NCBI GenBank assembly: GCA_007118045.1
Contig: SKTG01000277.1
Span: 1-7,845 of the forward strand
Reading direction: 5' to 3'
Length of the DNA stretch: 7,845 nucleotides
DNA from: Nitriliruptoraceae bacterium
GTDB taxonomy: Bacteria > Actinomycetota > Nitriliruptoria > Nitriliruptorales > Nitriliruptoraceae
Shown: in pieces, positions 6,880-7,845 of the stretch
Layout of the letters: the number at the start of each line of letters is the position of its first letter
Position numbering within the stretch: the stretch's first letter is position 1
Made by a program: the position numbers and the translations under genes
Notes under the pieces: generated by a model
What the model was told of the DNA's origin: nothing
The model's database searches: none
The model's input: the letters and a program-made list of their open reading frames with translations, nothing else

Positions 6880-6904
6880 AGCGCCATCACGTCAGCGCCA
6901 TCAC
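6880..6904 (+). repeat. 11-bp direct repeat just before the TetR gene
   Basis: AGCGCCATCAC occurs at 6880-6890 and again at 6894-6904, three bases apart (14-bp period), ending 19 bases before the GTG. It could be part of a regulator site, a leader element, or a small duplication. Confidence 0.65.
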
Positions 6905-6923
6905 CCGGAGCGAAGGACACACC

Positions 6924-7568
6924 GTGTCGTCCACCACCGTCGACATCACGGACCGACGCACCGTCGAGGAACGCCGCACCCAGCTGGTCGACGCGGCCGT
7001 CGAGGTGCTGGCCGCTGAGGGCCTCGAGCGGGCGACCACCCGCCGCATCACCGACCACGCCGGCCTCGCGTTGGGCGCGTTCCACTACGCGTTCCGGTCC
7101 AAGCGCGACCTGATCGAAGCGGTGATGGGCCGGGTCATCGACAGCACCGAGTCGGCCCTGCGGTCGGCGCTCGACGCGCTGGAACCGGCGCTGGCCGCCG
7201 GCGCGAGCGCGGACGAGGCCCTCGGCCGCGCCATCGAGACGTTCTGGCGCGGCGTCGAGGCGTCGCCTCAGCTGCAGCTGGCACAACGCGAGCTGACCGT
7301 CCATGCGCTGCGGGACCCGGCCCTGCGACCGGTCGCCCAGCAGCAGTACGACCGCTACGCGCGCGCCGTGGAGCTCCTGCTCGAACGGGTGCCCGGGGTG
7401 CCGAGCGGCCAGGCACGAGCCGATCTCGCGCGCTTCCTGGTCGCCACGCTCGACGGGCTGGCCCTGCACCGACTGGTCGACGAAGACCCGGCCGCGGGCG
7501 ACCGTCGCCTCGCGCTGTTCGTCGACACCCTGCGTGCGCTCCTCGACCGCGAGCCCACCACCGCCTGA
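6924..7568 (+). CDS. TetR/AcrR-family transcriptional regulator
   Basis: This 214-residue protein is a probable ligand-responsive dimeric repressor. The N-terminal DNA-binding domain is plain: RRTQLVDAAVEVLAAEGLE (about 17-35) is helix 1, and ATTRRITDHAGLALGAFHYAF (about 37-57) is the helix-turn-helix with the usual GAFHYAF recognition-helix end, followed by SKRDLI. The rest (about 70-205) is a helical ligand and dimer domain, poorly conserved in the family, so the effector cannot be named. The start is GTG 6924, with GAAGGA (6912-6917) six bases upstream and the HTH at the usual distance from the N-terminus. It diverges from thioredoxin, and the inverted and direct repeats in front of it suggest self-control. 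It might also act on a neighbour; the palindrome at 549-570 in front of the carboxylase has a different sequence from the dyad at 6835-6864, which gives no support for that. Confidence 0.93.
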   Translation: MSSTTVDITDRRTVEERRTQLVDAAVEVLAAEGLERATTRRITDHAGLALGAFHYAFRSKRDLIEAVMGRVIDSTESALRSALDALEPALAAGASADEALGRAIETFWRGVEASPQLQLAQRELTVHALRDPALRPVAQQQYDRYARAVELLLERVPGVPSGQARADLARFLVATLDGLALHRLVDEDPAAGDRRLALFVDTLRALLDREPTTA

Positions 7569-7584
7569 ACCGGCTCGAGGCAGC

Positions 7585-7845
7585 TCAGAACAGTCCGGCG
7601 CGCTGGATCGCGACGATCCCGACGACGGTGAGCGCCACCCCGACGCCGACGCGGACCCACAGCGCGATCAGCTTGCCGGACGGGACCTCGGCCGCCTCCT
7701 CGTGCCCGGGGAAGACCCCGGTGCGGTGGTAGCGCCACAACGCGGCCAGCGTTCCGACCGCCATGGCGGCACCGACCGCGGCGAAGGTCCCGACCAGCAG
7801 GAACGCCCAGGAGGTCTCACCCAACGTGCGCCTCGTCTCCGGCAA
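7585..7845 (-). CDS. Small two-helix membrane protein, unknown function (C-terminal part or whole)
   Basis: 86 codons are visible, ending at the TGA at 7587-7585. I do not recognise the family. Two hydrophobic stretches are clear: about residues 13-37 (WAFLLVGTFAAVGAAMAVGT onward to ALW) and about 60-80 (LIALWVRVGVGVALTVVGIV). They are joined by a polar loop RYHRTGVFPGHEEAAEVPSG; the RYHR after the first helix suggests the loop faces the cytoplasm. The frame reaches the last base, where the codon is TTG, which could be an internal leucine or a rare start. No ribosome binding site can be checked, so it is probably cut by the edge. It is convergent with the TetR gene (16-bp gap). Codon pattern and clean membrane segments make it a likely real gene. 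Confidence 0.7.
   Translation of the reverse strand: MPETRRTLGETSWAFLLVGTFAAVGAAMAVGTLAALWRYHRTGVFPGHEEAAEVPSGKLIALWVRVGVGVALTVVGIVAIQRAGLF

Larger units (their letters stand above)
6586..6923. other. Divergent intergenic region between thioredoxin and TetR genes
   Basis: These 338 bases have no convincing gene. They hold the AGGAG ribosome binding site for thioredoxin (6591-6595, minus strand), a 6-bp hairpin CCCGTC/GACGGG (6662-6667 and 6673-6678), and four copies of ACGTCC or its complement GGACGT (6637-6642, 6705-6710, 6791-6796, 6838-6843). The nested dyad at 6835-6864, the 11-bp direct repeat at 6880-6904 and the GAAGGA ribosome binding site for the TetR gene (6912-6917) follow. No clear -35/-10 pair was found on either strand. 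Both divergent promoters must nevertheless lie here unless the genes are read from further away. Confidence 0.6.

Noticed and set aside
6360..7469. 369-codon minus-strand open frame across thioredoxin, the intergenic region and the TetR gene
   Set aside because: It overlaps two well-supported genes in a different frame and has shadow-type composition.
7550..7577. CGAGCC/GGCTCG inverted repeat at the TetR end as a terminator
   Set aside because: The stem is 6 bp with a 16-base loop and no T-run; too weak to call.
1..7845. CRISPR array, tRNA, rRNA, transposase or phage genes
   Set aside because: Read for on both strands and not seen. No spaced repeat array, no tRNA-like cloverleaf, and no mobile-element protein motifs.

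Overview
High-GC (about 70% or more), GTG-using, densely packed DNA. Protein styles suggest a member of the Actinomycetota; a deep class such as Nitriliruptoria is possible but is only a guess from style, since the window has no rRNA or tRNA.

Layout. (1) Positions 1-372, minus strand: the N-terminal part of an acyltransferase-3 family membrane protein that runs off the left edge. (2) Positions 373-619: a divergent regulatory region holding 21-bp tandem repeats built on GGGGTACCCC, a perfect 22-bp palindrome directly followed by a -10-like TACCAT, and a 7-bp GC hairpin touching an excellent ribosome binding site. (3) Positions 620-6187, plus strand: one 1855-residue gene that fills most of the window. 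It is a single-chain biotin-dependent acyl-CoA carboxylase with the order biotin carboxylase, biotinyl domain, about 660-residue central region, carboxyltransferase. This is the eukaryotic acetyl-CoA carboxylase plan, not the usual split bacterial one. (4) Positions 6202-6585, minus strand: thioredoxin, convergent with the carboxylase and only 14 bp away. (5) Positions 6586-6923: a 338-bp divergent intergenic region with inverted and direct repeats. (6) Positions 6924-7568, plus strand: a TetR-family repressor. (7) Positions 7585-7845, minus strand: the C-terminal part of a small two-helix membrane protein of unknown role that runs off the right edge.

How the genes relate. The carboxylase is monocistronic in this window and carries all three functions (biotin carboxylation, biotin carrier, carboxyl transfer) on one chain, so it needs no partner subunit, only a biotin-protein ligase encoded elsewhere. 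Its product (malonyl-CoA or another carboxyacyl-CoA) would feed lipid or polyketide synthesis or acyl-CoA catabolism. The TetR gene is separated from it by the thioredoxin gene and may control its own divergent region instead. Nothing here ties all the genes into one pathway. The standout item is the eukaryote-like carboxylase with its structured promoter.
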